Of a stretch of 53,416 nucleotides of DNA, positions 25,024 through 33,106 are shown piece after piece (within the stretch, counting starts at the first letter, position 1; each line of letters opens with the position of its first letter). The DNA lies in the NCBI GenBank assembly GCA_002705085.1, contig PAHO01000048.1, forward strand, positions 1-53,416. The letters run 5' to 3'. Below the pieces are notes generated by a model, which saw only the letters and a program-made list of their open reading frames with translations, searched no databases and was not told the origin of the DNA. Origin of the DNA: Phycisphaerae bacterium (GTDB taxonomy: Bacteria > Planctomycetota > Phycisphaerae > Phycisphaerales > SM1A02). The translations under genes and the position numbers were made by a program.

Positions 25024-25871
25024 TCAAAGCAATACCCGAGACGATCCATCAGAGCTTCCATCTGTGGCCGTGCATCCTGGACCACTTTGGGATCCAGTTC
25101 TGATCGCCATCGATCAATTCGAGTGGGATCCGCCTCTTTCACCGCACGATCAATCATGACTTGACCATGGTCGAATCCACAGAAATCAACCAGTGCGCCC
25201 ATGGTTTGCTTGGGAGAAGCCATCATGTCTTCGTAACGAAATTGGAAAACCCGGTCTTGAGAAAAATGCTCAGTGGCATCGAGGGCGGAACGCAGGGTCT
25301 CAGACCACTGCCACCCCAATCGCGCCCCTTTGGACATGTGCATGGCCTCGCGCCAGCCGGCCGGCTTCGGTCCCCACCACGACAATTTGCGTTTGAACAA
25401 CTTCGCACCAAGGGTCTCGACTGCGATTGGGACATATTTGGGCCAATGCCAGGGCGGCACTTCACGCAATCGCGTGATCAAGCGGCGGCGATTGATGCCC
25501 TGCCCTTGCATTTCGTCACTTGATCGCAACACCGAACGTCCATCTCGAACGACCAAGACGAATTTTGCTTCAGGCAGTACACGGGCCACGAATTCGGCCC
25601 GCAGACAATTGCTTGGTGTTTTTTCACAAAACTGCCCCCCCCCAGCGGCTTGGACACGGTGCTGAAATGCCTCGCGGATGGCATCGCAGACTTGAGGCGT
25701 GGCACGATCCGCAGGGATGGCATCATCATCGCGCTTGGGATCGCCTCGCATCCACACCGGCCGGGGTTCTGACCAATACACCGTTCCCGGACAGGCCTCG
25801 AAGAGTCTCCCCAACCAAGAAGTCCCTGAACGATGGGTGCCAAGCAAGACGATGGGAGGCGGATGGAACAT
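25020..25871 (-). CDS. Sulfotransferase family protein
   Basis: 283 aa. Transfers sulfate from PAPS to an acceptor. The 5'-phosphosulfate loop LLGTHRSGTSWLGRLFEACPG is at residues ~9-29, and the 3'-phosphate motif VVRDGRSVLRSSDEM is at ~105-120. The FRYEDMMASPKQTMGALVDFCGF block near residue 215 is typical of bacterial Sulfotransfer_1/3 proteins. The acceptor is unknown: glycan, lipid and small molecule are all possible. A TAATGT hexamer lies 10 nt before the ATG, further than in most starts here. A sulfatase is encoded 7 kb away. Confidence 0.88.
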   Translation of the reverse strand: MFHPPPIVLLGTHRSGTSWLGRLFEACPGTVYWSEPRPVWMRGDPKRDDDAIPADRATPQVCDAIREAFQHRVQAAGGGQFCEKTPSNCLRAEFVARVLPEAKFVLVVRDGRSVLRSSDEMQGQGINRRRLITRLREVPPWHWPKYVPIAVETLGAKLFKRKLSWWGPKPAGWREAMHMSKGARLGWQWSETLRSALDATEHFSQDRVFQFRYEDMMASPKQTMGALVDFCGFDHGQVMIDRAVKEADPTRIDRWRSELDPKVVQDARPQMEALMDRLGYCFD

Positions 25872-25963
25872 CTCGTTTCAGACATTACCGAACCCCCGAG
25901 CCACAAGGCGTGTCGTAAAAGACGAATCCTTGTGTGCTGGGAACCAAAATTCGCCGACTCGAC

Positions 25964-25969
25964 TACACT
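25964..25969 (+). promoter_or_regulatory. -10 element (TACACT) ahead of the kamA leader RNA
   Basis: TACACT in a GACTACACTC context predicts a start near 25976. That is 14 nt before the first stem of the structured leader and about 157 nt before the coding start. Confidence 0.45.
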
Positions 25970-25989
25970 CAGCGACCCAAATGGCCCAG

Positions 25990-26088
25990 CCGCTGAGAGG
26001 TGAGGCCACAGGTTTACTTGGGCCATGACTGGCCTGAGTTGCGTCCAGGGCGGTCCTGTGGTGCACCTTCCAAGATCCAGCTGAGCGG
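25990..26088 (+). ncRNA. Structured leader RNA candidate (possible riboswitch) of the kamA-like gene
   Basis: Four stems nest within 99 nt. P1 is CCGCT/AGCGG (25990-25994 with 26084-26088). P2 is GAGGTG/CACCTT (25997-26002 with 26064-26069, one G-U). P3 is CCACAGG/CCTGTGG (26006-26012 with 26055-26061). P4 is a 10-bp hairpin (26016-26025 with 26030-26039, two G-U pairs, TGAC loop). There is an AGG/TG internal loop between P2 and P3 and a 15-nt unpaired arm after P4. It lies between a -10 element and the coding start, and no convincing ORF covers it. I could not match it to lysine, TPP, SAM, cobalamin, c-di-GMP or SRP consensus sequences. It could also be a protein-binding or attenuation element. 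The fold is hand-derived. Confidence 0.45.
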
Positions 26089-26132
26089 ACCGTGTCCTTC
26101 GCGGCCCCTTTGTGCAGCACGCTCCCACGAAC

Positions 26133-27506
26133 ATGATCCAATCGACCCAAGATCCCGCACCGAAATTCCAAGCCGTCATCCGCTCCAACGTGGAGAAGAC
26201 CCCCCAGTGGGCAAGCTTGGACCCTGAACTTCGTGAAGGCATTGAGGTGCTTTCACTGGTGCTGCCATTCCGAACCAACAAGTACGTGATGGACGAGTTG
26301 ATCGACTGGACCAACGTGCCCAATGACCCCATCTTCAACTTGGTCTTCCCCCGCTCGGGAATGCTGGAAGAAGACGAATTCAACGAAGTGCGCGACTTGG
26401 TCCGCAACGAAGCCGCCAAGCCAGAAATCGATGCGGCGGTCGAACGCATTCGCAACCGGCTCAACCCGCACCCCGCCGGCCAAATGACCCACAACGTGCC
26501 CCATGTCGATGGCGAGCCCATCCCTGGACTGCAGCACAAGTACCGCGAGACCGTTCTCTTCTTCCCCGCGCACGGACAAACCTGCCACGCCTACTGCACC
26601 TTCTGCTTCCGCTGGGCCCAGTTCATCGGCGACGAAGACCTCAAGTTCGCCAACAAGGAAGTGGATCAACTGGTTCGGTACTTGCGACAGCACCCGGAAG
26701 TCAGCGACGTGCTGTTTACGGGTGGCGACCCAATGGTGATGAAGGCCAAGGTCCTTGAGCGGTACATCCGTCCCATTTTGGAAGACCCAGAATTAGAACA
26801 CATTCGAACCATCCGCATTGGCACCAAGAGCGTGGCCTACTGGCCGCAGCGCTATGTCAGTGACGCCGACGCCGAAGATGTGCTGCGTCTCTTTGAAGAT
26901 GTGGTCAAGAGTGGACGCACCCTCGGCATCATGGGCCACTACTCCCACGGCGTGGAACTGAAGACCGACGTCTCGCGTGAAGCCATCCGGCGCATCCGAA
27001 ACACCGGCGCCAACATCCGCATGCAAAGCCCTGTCATTCGGCATGTCAACGACGACGCTGGCATCTGGAAAGACATGTGGCGCGAAGGGGCCGATCAAGG
27101 ACTCATTCCGTACTACATGTTTGTGGAACGAGATACGGGGCCAAAGAAGTGGTTTGAGCTCCCATTGGTGGACGTGTGGAACATCTTCCGAGAGGCCTAC
27201 CGAGATCTCTCGGGGATCTGCCGAACCGTCCGCGGACCATCCATGAGCGCGTTCCCCGGCAAAGTGCATGTCTTGGGCCCAGTGGATCTGGCCGGCGGCA
27301 AAGCACTCGCTTTGGAGTACTTGCAGTGCCGGAACCCAGAAATGGTTCGCAGGCCCTTCTTTGCGAAATACAGCGCCACGGCTTCGTGGTTTGACGAACT
27401 CGAACCTCTCACCGAGGCCGACGCGAAGTTCTGGCCTGGAAATTGGGATGCGGACTCCCTCTCTGAAGAAGGAATTCCCCTCACAGTTGGTAGTTCTGAC
27501 GGATAA
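26133..27506 (+). CDS. Radical SAM enzyme, lysine 2,3-aminomutase (KamA) family
   Basis: 457 aa from ATG 26133; a GTG at 26112 is an in-frame alternative. The iron-sulfur motif Cx3Cx2C is CHAYCTFC (Cys151, 155, 158). It is followed by DVLFTGGDPMVM, the KamA SAM-contact block. The N-terminal DPIFNLVFPRSGML and the HNVPHVDGEPIPGLQHKYRETVLFF region align with aminomutases. The usual PLP-lysine motif PGGGGK is not present; SAFPGKVHVLG sits in its place and retains one Lys. PLP binding, and hence the reaction, is therefore uncertain. It may be a divergent aminomutase or another mutase. It is preceded by the structured leader, which suggests ligand or stress control. Confidence 0.87.
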   Translation: MIQSTQDPAPKFQAVIRSNVEKTPQWASLDPELREGIEVLSLVLPFRTNKYVMDELIDWTNVPNDPIFNLVFPRSGMLEEDEFNEVRDLVRNEAAKPEIDAAVERIRNRLNPHPAGQMTHNVPHVDGEPIPGLQHKYRETVLFFPAHGQTCHAYCTFCFRWAQFIGDEDLKFANKEVDQLVRYLRQHPEVSDVLFTGGDPMVMKAKVLERYIRPILEDPELEHIRTIRIGTKSVAYWPQRYVSDADAEDVLRLFEDVVKSGRTLGIMGHYSHGVELKTDVSREAIRRIRNTGANIRMQSPVIRHVNDDAGIWKDMWREGADQGLIPYYMFVERDTGPKKWFELPLVDVWNIFREAYRDLSGICRTVRGPSMSAFPGKVHVLGPVDLAGGKALALEYLQCRNPEMVRRPFFAKYSATASWFDELEPLTEADAKFWPGNWDADSLSEEGIPLTVGSSDG

Positions 27507-27520
27507 GGCACCTCCACCCG

Positions 27521-27526
27521 TAGAAT
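27521..27526 (+). promoter_or_regulatory. -10 element (TAGAAT) of the MscS gene
   Basis: TAGAAT ends 6 nt before the ATG at 27533 and follows the kamA stop codon by 14 nt. Confidence 0.5.
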
Positions 27527-27532
27527 CTAGGG

Positions 27533-28765
27533 ATGCTAAGCCCCGATCAAACTTCGGACACTCCTGCGCCAGCCGGTGATGACACTTTCTCTTTCTCCTT
27601 CCTTCAGGATTGGTTGAGTTGGCTTCCCGACACCACCTTCTTGAATGTTGCCTCGTGGCAATGGGTCGGACTCGCTTTGATCATCTTCCTAGGCTTGGTT
27701 GGGCAGTTGCTGATCAAAACCGTACTGTGGCGAGTGCTTGGCAAACTGCTTGGGGGTGAAATTGAAATTCAACGAAATCTGATCAGCGCCGTGGGTCTGG
27801 CGGTGGCCGGATTTGTCTGGAGCCGACTCTTGCCGTTCTTGTCTTTTGAGGGGACAGTGCTTGAGGTCTTCGAAGGTGGCGCACGCGTCTTTATGGTCCT
27901 TGCGGGGACGTTGGCCGGGTTCCGAGGCGTAGACGCTCTGGGCGCATGGGCGACGAAAAAGGCTGGGAATACAGAGGGCAGGCTTGATGACATCCTGGTC
28001 CCGCTCGGTCGAAAGACGCTGAAAGTTCTCGTTATCTCCATGGGCGCTGTCAATCTTGCACCCCTTCTCGGTCTGCACATCACTCCATTGCTCGGTGCGC
28101 TTGGTGTTGGTGGTATTGGCTTTGCGTTTGCCGCACAAAACACCATCGAAAATCTCTTTGGATCAGTAACCATCGTCTTGGATCGCCCGTTCTCGGTTGG
28201 CGACTGGGTGGAGGTAGATGGTGTTGATGGCACCGTCGAAGAGGTTGGGCTTCGATCAACCCAAGTTCGGACCTTTTATGACTCGTTGGTGTCGATCCCC
28301 AATGCCAAATTGACCACCGCCATCGTCGACAACTATGGCAGCCGAAAATTCCGACGATTCAAAGCAACGCTCGGTGTTCGGTATGAAACAACTCCCGAAC
28401 AAATCGAAGCTTTTTGTAGCGGCATTAAAACGCTCGTCGCCGAACGTTCAGACACGCGCAAAGATGTTTGCTACGCGGAGCTGAACGGATTTGGTGATTT
28501 CAGCCTGAACATCATGCTGTACATGTTCTTCGAGTGCAAAGATTGGACGGCCGAACTCCGAGGGAGGCACGAATTGATGCTTGACATTATTCGCCTCGCC
28601 CACGAACTTGGCGTGGAGTTTGCCTTCCCAACCCAGGTCGTTCACATTGCCGAGCAAGCTCTTCCGATGGAGCGACCCGATAGCTTCAGTTCGGTCAATG
28701 GCCAAGAATCTGCACTGCAGCTTGGTGCGGCGAAAGCCAAAGAGATCGGTGGTCGAGGCGCATAG
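27533..28765 (+). CDS. Small-conductance mechanosensitive channel (MscS family)
   Basis: 410 aa. Opens under membrane tension to release solutes on osmotic downshock. N-terminal membrane segments lie at ~42-65, ~80-100 and ~113-135. The pore helix region APLLGLHITPLLGALGVGGIGFAFAAQNTIENLFGS (~178-213) has the Gly/Ala pattern of MscS TM3. It is followed by the beta-domain VLDRPFSVGDWVEVDGVDGTVEEVGLRSTQVRTFYDSLVSIPNA. The C-terminal alpha/beta domain is intact. It has one more predicted N-terminal segment and tail than minimal MscS. The leaderless-type promoter suggests it is transcribed independently of kamA. Confidence 0.93.
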   Translation: MLSPDQTSDTPAPAGDDTFSFSFLQDWLSWLPDTTFLNVASWQWVGLALIIFLGLVGQLLIKTVLWRVLGKLLGGEIEIQRNLISAVGLAVAGFVWSRLLPFLSFEGTVLEVFEGGARVFMVLAGTLAGFRGVDALGAWATKKAGNTEGRLDDILVPLGRKTLKVLVISMGAVNLAPLLGLHITPLLGALGVGGIGFAFAAQNTIENLFGSVTIVLDRPFSVGDWVEVDGVDGTVEEVGLRSTQVRTFYDSLVSIPNAKLTTAIVDNYGSRKFRRFKATLGVRYETTPEQIEAFCSGIKTLVAERSDTRKDVCYAELNGFGDFSLNIMLYMFFECKDWTAELRGRHELMLDIIRLAHELGVEFAFPTQVVHIAEQALPMERPDSFSSVNGQESALQLGAAKAKEIGGRGA

Positions 28766-28772
28766 CATCCGG

Positions 28773-28778
28773 TAGGTT
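28773..28778 (+). promoter_or_regulatory. -10 element (TAGGTT) of the phosphoesterase gene
   Basis: TAGGTT ends 6 nt before the ATG at 28785, and no Shine-Dalgarno is present. Confidence 0.45.
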
Positions 28779-28784
28779 GAGTCC

Positions 28785-30458
28785 ATGATCTTCGCGCTTG
28801 GATTGTTGACCCTCTCCCCTGACACAATCGTTGTCTCCCCGTATCTACAAAACGCATCCCCATCCTCCATCGTGGTGGCGTGGGAGACCAAAGGCGGCAG
28901 TACCGAATGCATCGTGGAGTACGGGGGCACCGATGCACTCGGCCTGACCCAACGAGGCACCTCACAAACCACGGTCGAAGGTCACTTGGTCCATCACGTC
29001 AAACTGGAGGGACTGACCCCCGATCGCCGGGTGTGGTACCGGGTCCGGACAGGAGACACAGTCCACGGCGTTCATGTTTTTCGCACCCCCGCCTTGGCCA
29101 AGGATGAAGGACGGCAAAGGTTCGTTGCCTATTCGGATATGCAACTTGACGAGGCCAACCCCCTGAAGCACCAAGAAATGGTCGTGCACGGCATCGTGCC
29201 TTGGTCGACCCAACATGCTGGATCTGAGCTTGATACCGCGCTGGATTTCATCTTGATTCCGGGCGACTTGGTCTCTACCGGAGGCAACCATACCCACTGG
29301 ACACGAGACTTCTTTGGCCAAGGCGCAACGTTGTTCCATTCCGTCCCGTTCTACGCCACCCCCGGGAATCACGAACAAAACCACCCTCTGTACTTCCAAT
29401 ACGTGGATGTGCCTGACAACGGAACCCCAGGATTCGAAGAACACTGGTACTGGACCGACCAAGGCAACTGCCGTGTCATTGGCCTTGACACGAACGATGG
29501 ATACCGTGTTGAAGATCAACTGACTTGGCTTGATGAGGCTCTGAAATCTGCGGCCCAAGCGGAACACATCGATTTCGTATTCGCCCAATTCCACCACCCC
29601 CACCGTTCTGAGTCGTGGACCCCTGGTGAAACGTCATTTTCCACCAAGGTGGTCGAGAAGATGATTGATTTCTCCCGGGATACCGGCAAGCCATCGGTTC
29701 ACTTTTTTGGACACACCCACTCGTATTCGCGTGGGCAAGACCGTGATCACATGCACGGCATGGTGAACGTGGCCAGTGGCATGGGCAATCCGGACTACTG
29801 GTGGGAATACCCCCAAGCGGATTACGAAGAGTTTGAAATCTCTACGCCCGACTGGGGCTTCTGCCATGTCGAGACCACCGCAGGAGCTGACCCCACCATG
29901 ACGCTACGCCGCCTCAGCCGCGGCAACGAGTTTGTGAAAAAAGACAACGAAGAAACAGATCTCTTCATCTTGAAGCGTTTTCCGGTCGCGCCAGAAACAC
30001 CAAAAGGTTTGTCTCCCACCGTTGACAGTGGGGCGGTACCGACCAACGGCGCGGTCTTCCAAGGGAGCCCCTTTGCAGATCCTGATGCCCGGGATGGTCG
30101 CAACTTTGCCCACGAAAGCCATTGGCAAGTGGCCTTCGACAATCAAACTGAAGACTTTCAGAAGCCAATTCAGGAAGCGTGGCGTCGGTACCGGAACCTG
30201 TGGCGCTCACCCGACAAAGAAGCAACGTGGTACAGCGTTGACACCGTCAAAGACGCTGATGTCACACGAACGACTTTCGATCAAGCGCTCCCCCCCAACC
30301 AAAAATTGTTCTGGCGGGTGAGATACCGAGACGAGAACCTGGCATGGTCCAAATGGTCCAAGCCAACGCCGTTCTCTACTGGAAGTGCCTCGAAACCTCC
30401 AAAGCAGACCCGCGCCAGTTTGGCCCCCGTCTTTGCCCGGTGGGGAGCTTCTCTCTGA
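28785..30458 (+). CDS. Purple-acid-phosphatase-like metallophosphoesterase, exported
   Basis: 557 aa. A short hydrophobic N-terminus (MIFALGLLTL) suggests export. Residues ~15-105 form a fibronectin-III-like domain typical of purple acid phosphatases. The metallophosphoesterase core has AYSDMQ (metal Asp), IPGDLVSTGGNHTHW, TPGNHEQN, FAQFHHPH and FGHTHSYSR. The last ~150 residues form a second beta-sandwich-like region (WQVAFDNQTEDF, FWRVRYRDENLAWSKW). Phosphate scavenging from organic esters outside the cell is the likely role. The stop codon lies inside a 10-bp hairpin shared with the start region of the next gene. Confidence 0.88.
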   Translation: MIFALGLLTLSPDTIVVSPYLQNASPSSIVVAWETKGGSTECIVEYGGTDALGLTQRGTSQTTVEGHLVHHVKLEGLTPDRRVWYRVRTGDTVHGVHVFRTPALAKDEGRQRFVAYSDMQLDEANPLKHQEMVVHGIVPWSTQHAGSELDTALDFILIPGDLVSTGGNHTHWTRDFFGQGATLFHSVPFYATPGNHEQNHPLYFQYVDVPDNGTPGFEEHWYWTDQGNCRVIGLDTNDGYRVEDQLTWLDEALKSAAQAEHIDFVFAQFHHPHRSESWTPGETSFSTKVVEKMIDFSRDTGKPSVHFFGHTHSYSRGQDRDHMHGMVNVASGMGNPDYWWEYPQADYEEFEISTPDWGFCHVETTAGADPTMTLRRLSRGNEFVKKDNEETDLFILKRFPVAPETPKGLSPTVDSGAVPTNGAVFQGSPFADPDARDGRNFAHESHWQVAFDNQTEDFQKPIQEAWRRYRNLWRSPDKEATWYSVDTVKDADVTRTTFDQALPPNQKLFWRVRYRDENLAWSKWSKPTPFSTGSASKPPKQTRASLAPVFARWGASL

Positions 30459-31705
30459 AGCTCCCCAGATACGAAATAGAAGGGCCTCGCTGCGCCAAGC
30501 AACGACTTGGGGTCGTGGCAGCGTTGTACCTCGCCCAAGGGATTCCTTGGGGATTCGCCACCATCACGCTCGCCGCCCTCTTGGCAGAGCAAGGCGTGGA
30601 TGCGGGCGCCATCGGAAAATTGCTGGCTGCAGTGGTGTTGCCTTGGAGCTTCAAATTTGTTGGCGGGCCATTGGTGGATGGCATTCGCCTTCCGGGCGGG
30701 CGACGCCGACCTTGGATACTCCTTGCCCAAATGGGCATGGTGGCCACACTCATAGGGCTGTCTCAGGTGGGTCTTGCCTCACCTGATCAACTCAGCGCTT
30801 GGCTGTTGGCCCACAATGTGTTCGCCGCCTTGCAGGATGTGGCCACCGATGCTTTGGCGGTTGACGTCATGCCTGAGCGTGAACGCGGCCGAGCCAACGG
30901 CATCATGTACGGCGCAAAATATGGAGGCACGGCCATCGGGGGCGCGGGGTTGGCCCTGCTCATTCAACACTTTGACTGGTCGGTCGGCACGCTTTTCCAA
31001 GCGGTCGTGGTTGGATCGATCAGCGCAGTGCCCTTGCTTCTTCGTGAGCCCGATCACGATCAGTCGACCAAGTCCTCAACAACACACTGGATCATCTCCC
31101 TCGGCGAGTTGCTGCACAGTCGTCCATTCTGGTGGACGCTCGCGTTGTGCTTGGTGATTGGCCTCCCCAGCGCACTGTTAACGCCACTCGCCAACACCTT
31201 ATTCGTCGAGCAATATGGATGGACCGCCACCAGTTGGGCCGTCCTGAATGGTGGACCAGGAGTCACCGCAGGGTTGATGGGAGCCGTGGGTGGTGGCTTC
31301 TTGGTCAGTCGGTATGGTCCAGGACGAATTGGCATTCTGGCCGCAAGCGCGCATGCGGGCACGATGTTGATTTTTCCCCTGTGCCCAGAACTGTTCCACA
31401 ACAAAGACATTGTCAGCCTGACGCTGGTGGTGCAATCTGCCGCCGCAGGGGCAGTGACGGTCGGAAGCTTCACACTCGCCATGCGCGTCGCTCCGCCAGT
31501 GCTCGCTGCGTCATGCTTCACCGCGCTGATGGCAATGCAAAACCTCTCCACCACGAGCGGCTACTGGGCTGCGAACCAAATGCCTTCAGAGCCAGGAACC
31601 GCTTGGACCATCGTGGCCGTGATTTGGTGTGTGGTTGGCTTGCTTAGTTGGCAGGCGGATCGATCTGCCCAGCGGGGCGAACTTCCGACCCCGTCCGGCC
31701 AGTAA
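30440..31705 (+). CDS. MFS permease, AmpG-like (muropeptide/peptide-acetyl-CoA transporter family)
   Basis: About 421 aa with 12 predicted membrane segments. YLAQGIPWGFATITLAALLAEQGVDAGAIG, VLPWSFKFVGGPLVDGI, GRRRPWILLAQ and ALQDVATDALAVDVMPERERGRANG all match the AmpG/PAT pattern. AmpG imports anhydromuropeptides for cell-wall recycling. The open frame reaches back to 30344, inside the phosphoesterase gene. There is no in-frame ATG after that gene ends, so GTG 30440 (19-nt overlap) is preferred and GTG 30515 is an alternative. The 3' end overlaps the convergent sulfatase by 62 nt. Confidence 0.85.
   Translation: MGSFSLKLPRYEIEGPRCAKQRLGVVAALYLAQGIPWGFATITLAALLAEQGVDAGAIGKLLAAVVLPWSFKFVGGPLVDGIRLPGGRRRPWILLAQMGMVATLIGLSQVGLASPDQLSAWLLAHNVFAALQDVATDALAVDVMPERERGRANGIMYGAKYGGTAIGGAGLALLIQHFDWSVGTLFQAVVVGSISAVPLLLREPDHDQSTKSSTTHWIISLGELLHSRPFWWTLALCLVIGLPSALLTPLANTLFVEQYGWTATSWAVLNGGPGVTAGLMGAVGGGFLVSRYGPGRIGILAASAHAGTMLIFPLCPELFHNKDIVSLTLVVQSAAAGAVTVGSFTLAMRVAPPVLAASCFTALMAMQNLSTTSGYWAANQMPSEPGTAWTIVAVIWCVVGLLSWQADRSAQRGELPTPSGQ
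30442..30466 (+). repeat. Perfect hairpin across the phosphoesterase stop codon
   Basis: GGGGAGCTTC (30442-30451) and GAAGCTCCCC (30457-30466) form a 10-bp stem with a TCTCT loop. No T-tract follows, so it is not a standard intrinsic terminator. It would sequester the initiation region of the AmpG-like gene. Confidence 0.5.
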
Positions 31706-33041
31706 GCGTATCCCCGAGGCGAGCTCGCCAATCTTCAGCGACCTCTCGGAGTTCGCGTACTACATCAGGGTGGGCAATCGCGACGTCATGTCGCTCATAG
31801 GGGTCAGATTCAAGATCAAACAACGCTTCTTCAATCTTTGCATCCCAGCGATACCGGCCGGGCTTTCCGCCTCCCCCTTGAGGCTGGCCCTGCATGGTGC
31901 GGTAGGTATGGGGCAAATGAAGCTTCCATTGTCCTTTTCGCACGGCTTCAAGATGTCCGGTGTGGTAGTAAAACGCTGAAGTGGGTCTGGGAGGGGACGC
32001 ATCCTTTTCGTCAAGAAGAACCGCCGTGGCATCTCGACCATCGATGGGATGATCGGGCAACGGAGCGTCGATCAATGCCGCAACGGTGGGCAACACATCG
32101 ATGGTCATCCAGTGCACCCCGCTCACCCTCCCGGCGGGAATCGTGCCGGGCCACCGGGCAATACACGGCACGCGGATCCCGCCCTCAAAGGTGGTGCCTT
32201 TGCCTTCCCGAAGACCCGCGGTGGTTCCGGCATGATCTCCATAAGAAAGCCAAGGCCCATTGTCACTGGTGAACACCACCAAAGTGTTCTCATCAATCCC
32301 GAGTTCTTTCAACGCATCCAAGATCTGGCCGACGCCGCGATCGATTTCTGCAATGACATCGCCCAAGACACCATCACCACTGAGCCCATCGCCAGATTCA
32401 GAGACAAACAATGGAACATGGGGCATCGGGTGCGCCAAATACGCAAAGAAAGGTTTCTCCGCCGCATGGCTCTGACGAATGAAAGCAATGGTCCGATCCG
32501 TAAATCCCGTGGTAAATGATCGCTGGTCCGGCTGCACTCGAACCACTTCCTCATTTTCGAAGAAAGGGAGCGGTGGATACGTGCCCTTCTTGGCTTCCGG
32601 GTGACTGGGCCACATGTCGTTGGAATATGGAATGCCCGAAAACTCATCAAAGCCATGGCGGGTGGGTAAAAATGGGGGCAGGTGTCCCAAGTGCCACTTG
32701 CCGTGAATGGCCGTGGCGTAGCCACGTGACTTGCACAGTTCAGCCAGCGTGGTCTCTGAGGCAGAAAGCCCATGCTTGGCATGAGGGCCAAGGGCCCCGT
32801 GGATTGACAGTCGGTTGGCGTAACACCCGGTCAACAACGAAGCTCGGGAAGCAGAACACACGGGTTGCGACACGCAAAAGTCGGTGAAGCGAACCCCCTC
32901 GGCGGCCATGGCGTCAAGGTGCGGCGTCCGCCATCGCTGTTCTCCCTGGCACGAGAGGTCCCCGTAGCCCAGATCATCACAAAAGATGATGACCACATTG
33001 GGTGGCGAAGCAATCAACAACGACAACGCAAGAGAAAGCAT
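31644..33041 (-). CDS. Sulfatase (formylglycine-dependent, arylsulfatase type)
   Basis: 465 aa with a short signal peptide (MLSLALSLLIA). It hydrolyses sulfate esters, probably of sulfated polysaccharides, outside the cytoplasm. NVVIIFCDDLGYGDLSC begins the metal site. The formylglycine motif is CSASR with Cys62 and Arg66. The GKWHLGH block and FTSDNGPW follow. The C-terminal subdomain ends with the LYDLxxDPxE-like LFDLESDPYERHDV. The gene starts directly behind the terminator of the lipoprotein operon. Its last 62 nt are antisense to the AmpG-like gene. The anaerobic or FGE maturase is not in the window. Confidence 0.95.
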   Translation of the reverse strand: MLSLALSLLIASPPNVVIIFCDDLGYGDLSCQGEQRWRTPHLDAMAAEGVRFTDFCVSQPVCSASRASLLTGCYANRLSIHGALGPHAKHGLSASETTLAELCKSRGYATAIHGKWHLGHLPPFLPTRHGFDEFSGIPYSNDMWPSHPEAKKGTYPPLPFFENEEVVRVQPDQRSFTTGFTDRTIAFIRQSHAAEKPFFAYLAHPMPHVPLFVSESGDGLSGDGVLGDVIAEIDRGVGQILDALKELGIDENTLVVFTSDNGPWLSYGDHAGTTAGLREGKGTTFEGGIRVPCIARWPGTIPAGRVSGVHWMTIDVLPTVAALIDAPLPDHPIDGRDATAVLLDEKDASPPRPTSAFYYHTGHLEAVRKGQWKLHLPHTYRTMQGQPQGGGGKPGRYRWDAKIEEALFDLESDPYERHDVAIAHPDVVRELREVAEDWRARLGDTLTGRTGSEVRPAGQIDPPAN

Positions 33042-33048
33042 GGCCTAG

Positions 33049-33054
33049 AGCATA
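33049..33054 (-). promoter_or_regulatory. -10 element (TATGCT) of the sulfatase gene
   Basis: On the minus strand TATGCT ends 7 nt before the ATG at 33041. It directly abuts the T-tract of the upstream terminator. Confidence 0.5.
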
Positions 33055-33085
33055 AAAAAACCGCCGCGTCTAGGAGACGCGGCGG
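33055..33085 (-). terminator. Rho-independent terminator of the COG3014-LpoB operon
   Basis: On the minus strand a perfect 11-bp stem (33075-33085 with 33061-33071, 3-nt loop) is followed by a run of at least six T. It lies 21 nt after the LpoB-like stop codon. Confidence 0.93.
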
Positions 33086-33106
33086 CGAGCCAATGACAGG
33101 TGGAAG

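Noticed and set aside
25995-26012. TPP riboswitch (CTGAGA-like string) or AdoCbl box (GCCACAGG)
   Set aside because: Only isolated matches; the required partner motifs and stem order are absent.
25478-26539. 353-aa minus-strand ORF covering the kamA leader
   Set aside because: It is a frame shadow of the sulfotransferase and kamA genes; the translation has no recognisable domain and spans two opposed real genes.
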